Shown here: one piece after another, positions 56,130 to 56,177 of the stretch | Layout: each line of letters starts with the position of its first letter | Numbering within the stretch: the first letter of the stretch is position 1 | Assembly: GCA_944392125.1 (NCBI GenBank) | Contig: CALXVP010000009.1 | Location: forward strand, 1-56,177 | Source of the DNA: an uncultured Alphaproteobacteria bacterium | GTDB taxonomy: Bacteria > Pseudomonadota > Alphaproteobacteria > CAAHEQ01 > UBA3637 | Length of the DNA stretch: 56,177 bases | Reading direction: 5' to 3' | The notes under the pieces: generated by a model | Databases searched by the model: none | What the model was told of the DNA's origin: nothing | What the model saw: the letters and a program-made list of their open reading frames with translations, nothing else | Position numbers and translations under genes: made by a program

Positions 56130-56177
56130 ATTTTATGATTATCACGCCAAATATACCGCCGGTGCGACTCAGCATAT

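Noticed and set aside
56126..56177. New gene starting at the ATGA overlap after the Pmp-like frame
   Set aside because: No ribosome site and an ordinary-looking peptide; the other shifted frame fits a continuing passenger better. Not fully excluded.

Overview
The window reads as chromosomal DNA of an alphaproteobacterium, probably host-associated with a fairly compact genome. Support for this: an alphaproteobacterial cell-cycle regulator (DivK), an alphaproteobacterial ribbon-helix-helix protein, a full LPS lipid A gene set that uses LpxI, a division/cell-wall (dcw) cluster, and a direct-repeat GTTC-N7-GTTC SOS-type site upstream of recA. No rRNA, CRISPR array, transposase or integrase is visible; there is one tRNA, Thr(TGT).

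Layout. 1-3.3 kb: the 3' part of a very large unrecognised protein gene with tandem repeats, ending at a hairpin and followed by a degenerate second copy of the alaS 3' end. 3.4-7.6 kb: alaS and recA on the minus strand. 7.7-11 kb: a hypothetical gene, a structured gene-free stretch, a J-domain protein, a ribbon-helix-helix regulator, a MerR regulator and ndk. 11.1-27.8 kb: a tightly packed dcw operon, rsmH-ftsL-ftsI-murE/murF (fused)-mraY-ftsW-murG-murC-murB-ddl-ftsQ-ftsA-ftsZ, with neither mraZ nor murD. 27.9-29.6 kb: rsmB and divK. 29.9-40.2 kb: an envelope-biogenesis operon, cdsA-rseP-bamA-skp-like-lpxD-fabZ-lpxA-lpxI-lpxB-GST, lacking the uppS and dxr genes often found here. 40.4-43.2 kb: a lipoprotein, a glycosyltransferase, a small membrane protein and a short nucleotide-sugar dehydrogenase homologue.

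43.3-48.9 kb is a compact NAD salvage locus. On the minus strand are pncA (nicotinamidase), a fused NMN/NaMN adenylyltransferase-nicotinate phosphoribosyltransferase, nadE without a glutaminase domain, and a Nudix-like protein. Divergent from them is a regulator of the NrtR type whose Nudix catalytic residues are lost. A 23-bp imperfect palindrome overlaps the -10 of the predicted pncA promoter and is a good operator candidate. The fused gene keeps an internal ATG with a Shine-Dalgarno sequence exactly at the second domain, so it may make two products.

49-52 kb: rimI and tsaB, tRNA-Thr, an isolated family 2 glycosyltransferase and a small exported protein. 52.4-54.7 kb: a pyruvoyl-dependent arginine decarboxylase with an arginine/agmatine-type antiporter, matching the Chlamydia AaxB/AaxC acid-resistance pair. 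55-56.2 kb: the start of a secreted protein with chlamydial Pmp-like GGA(I/L/V) and FxxN repeats; its frame is interrupted near the window end.
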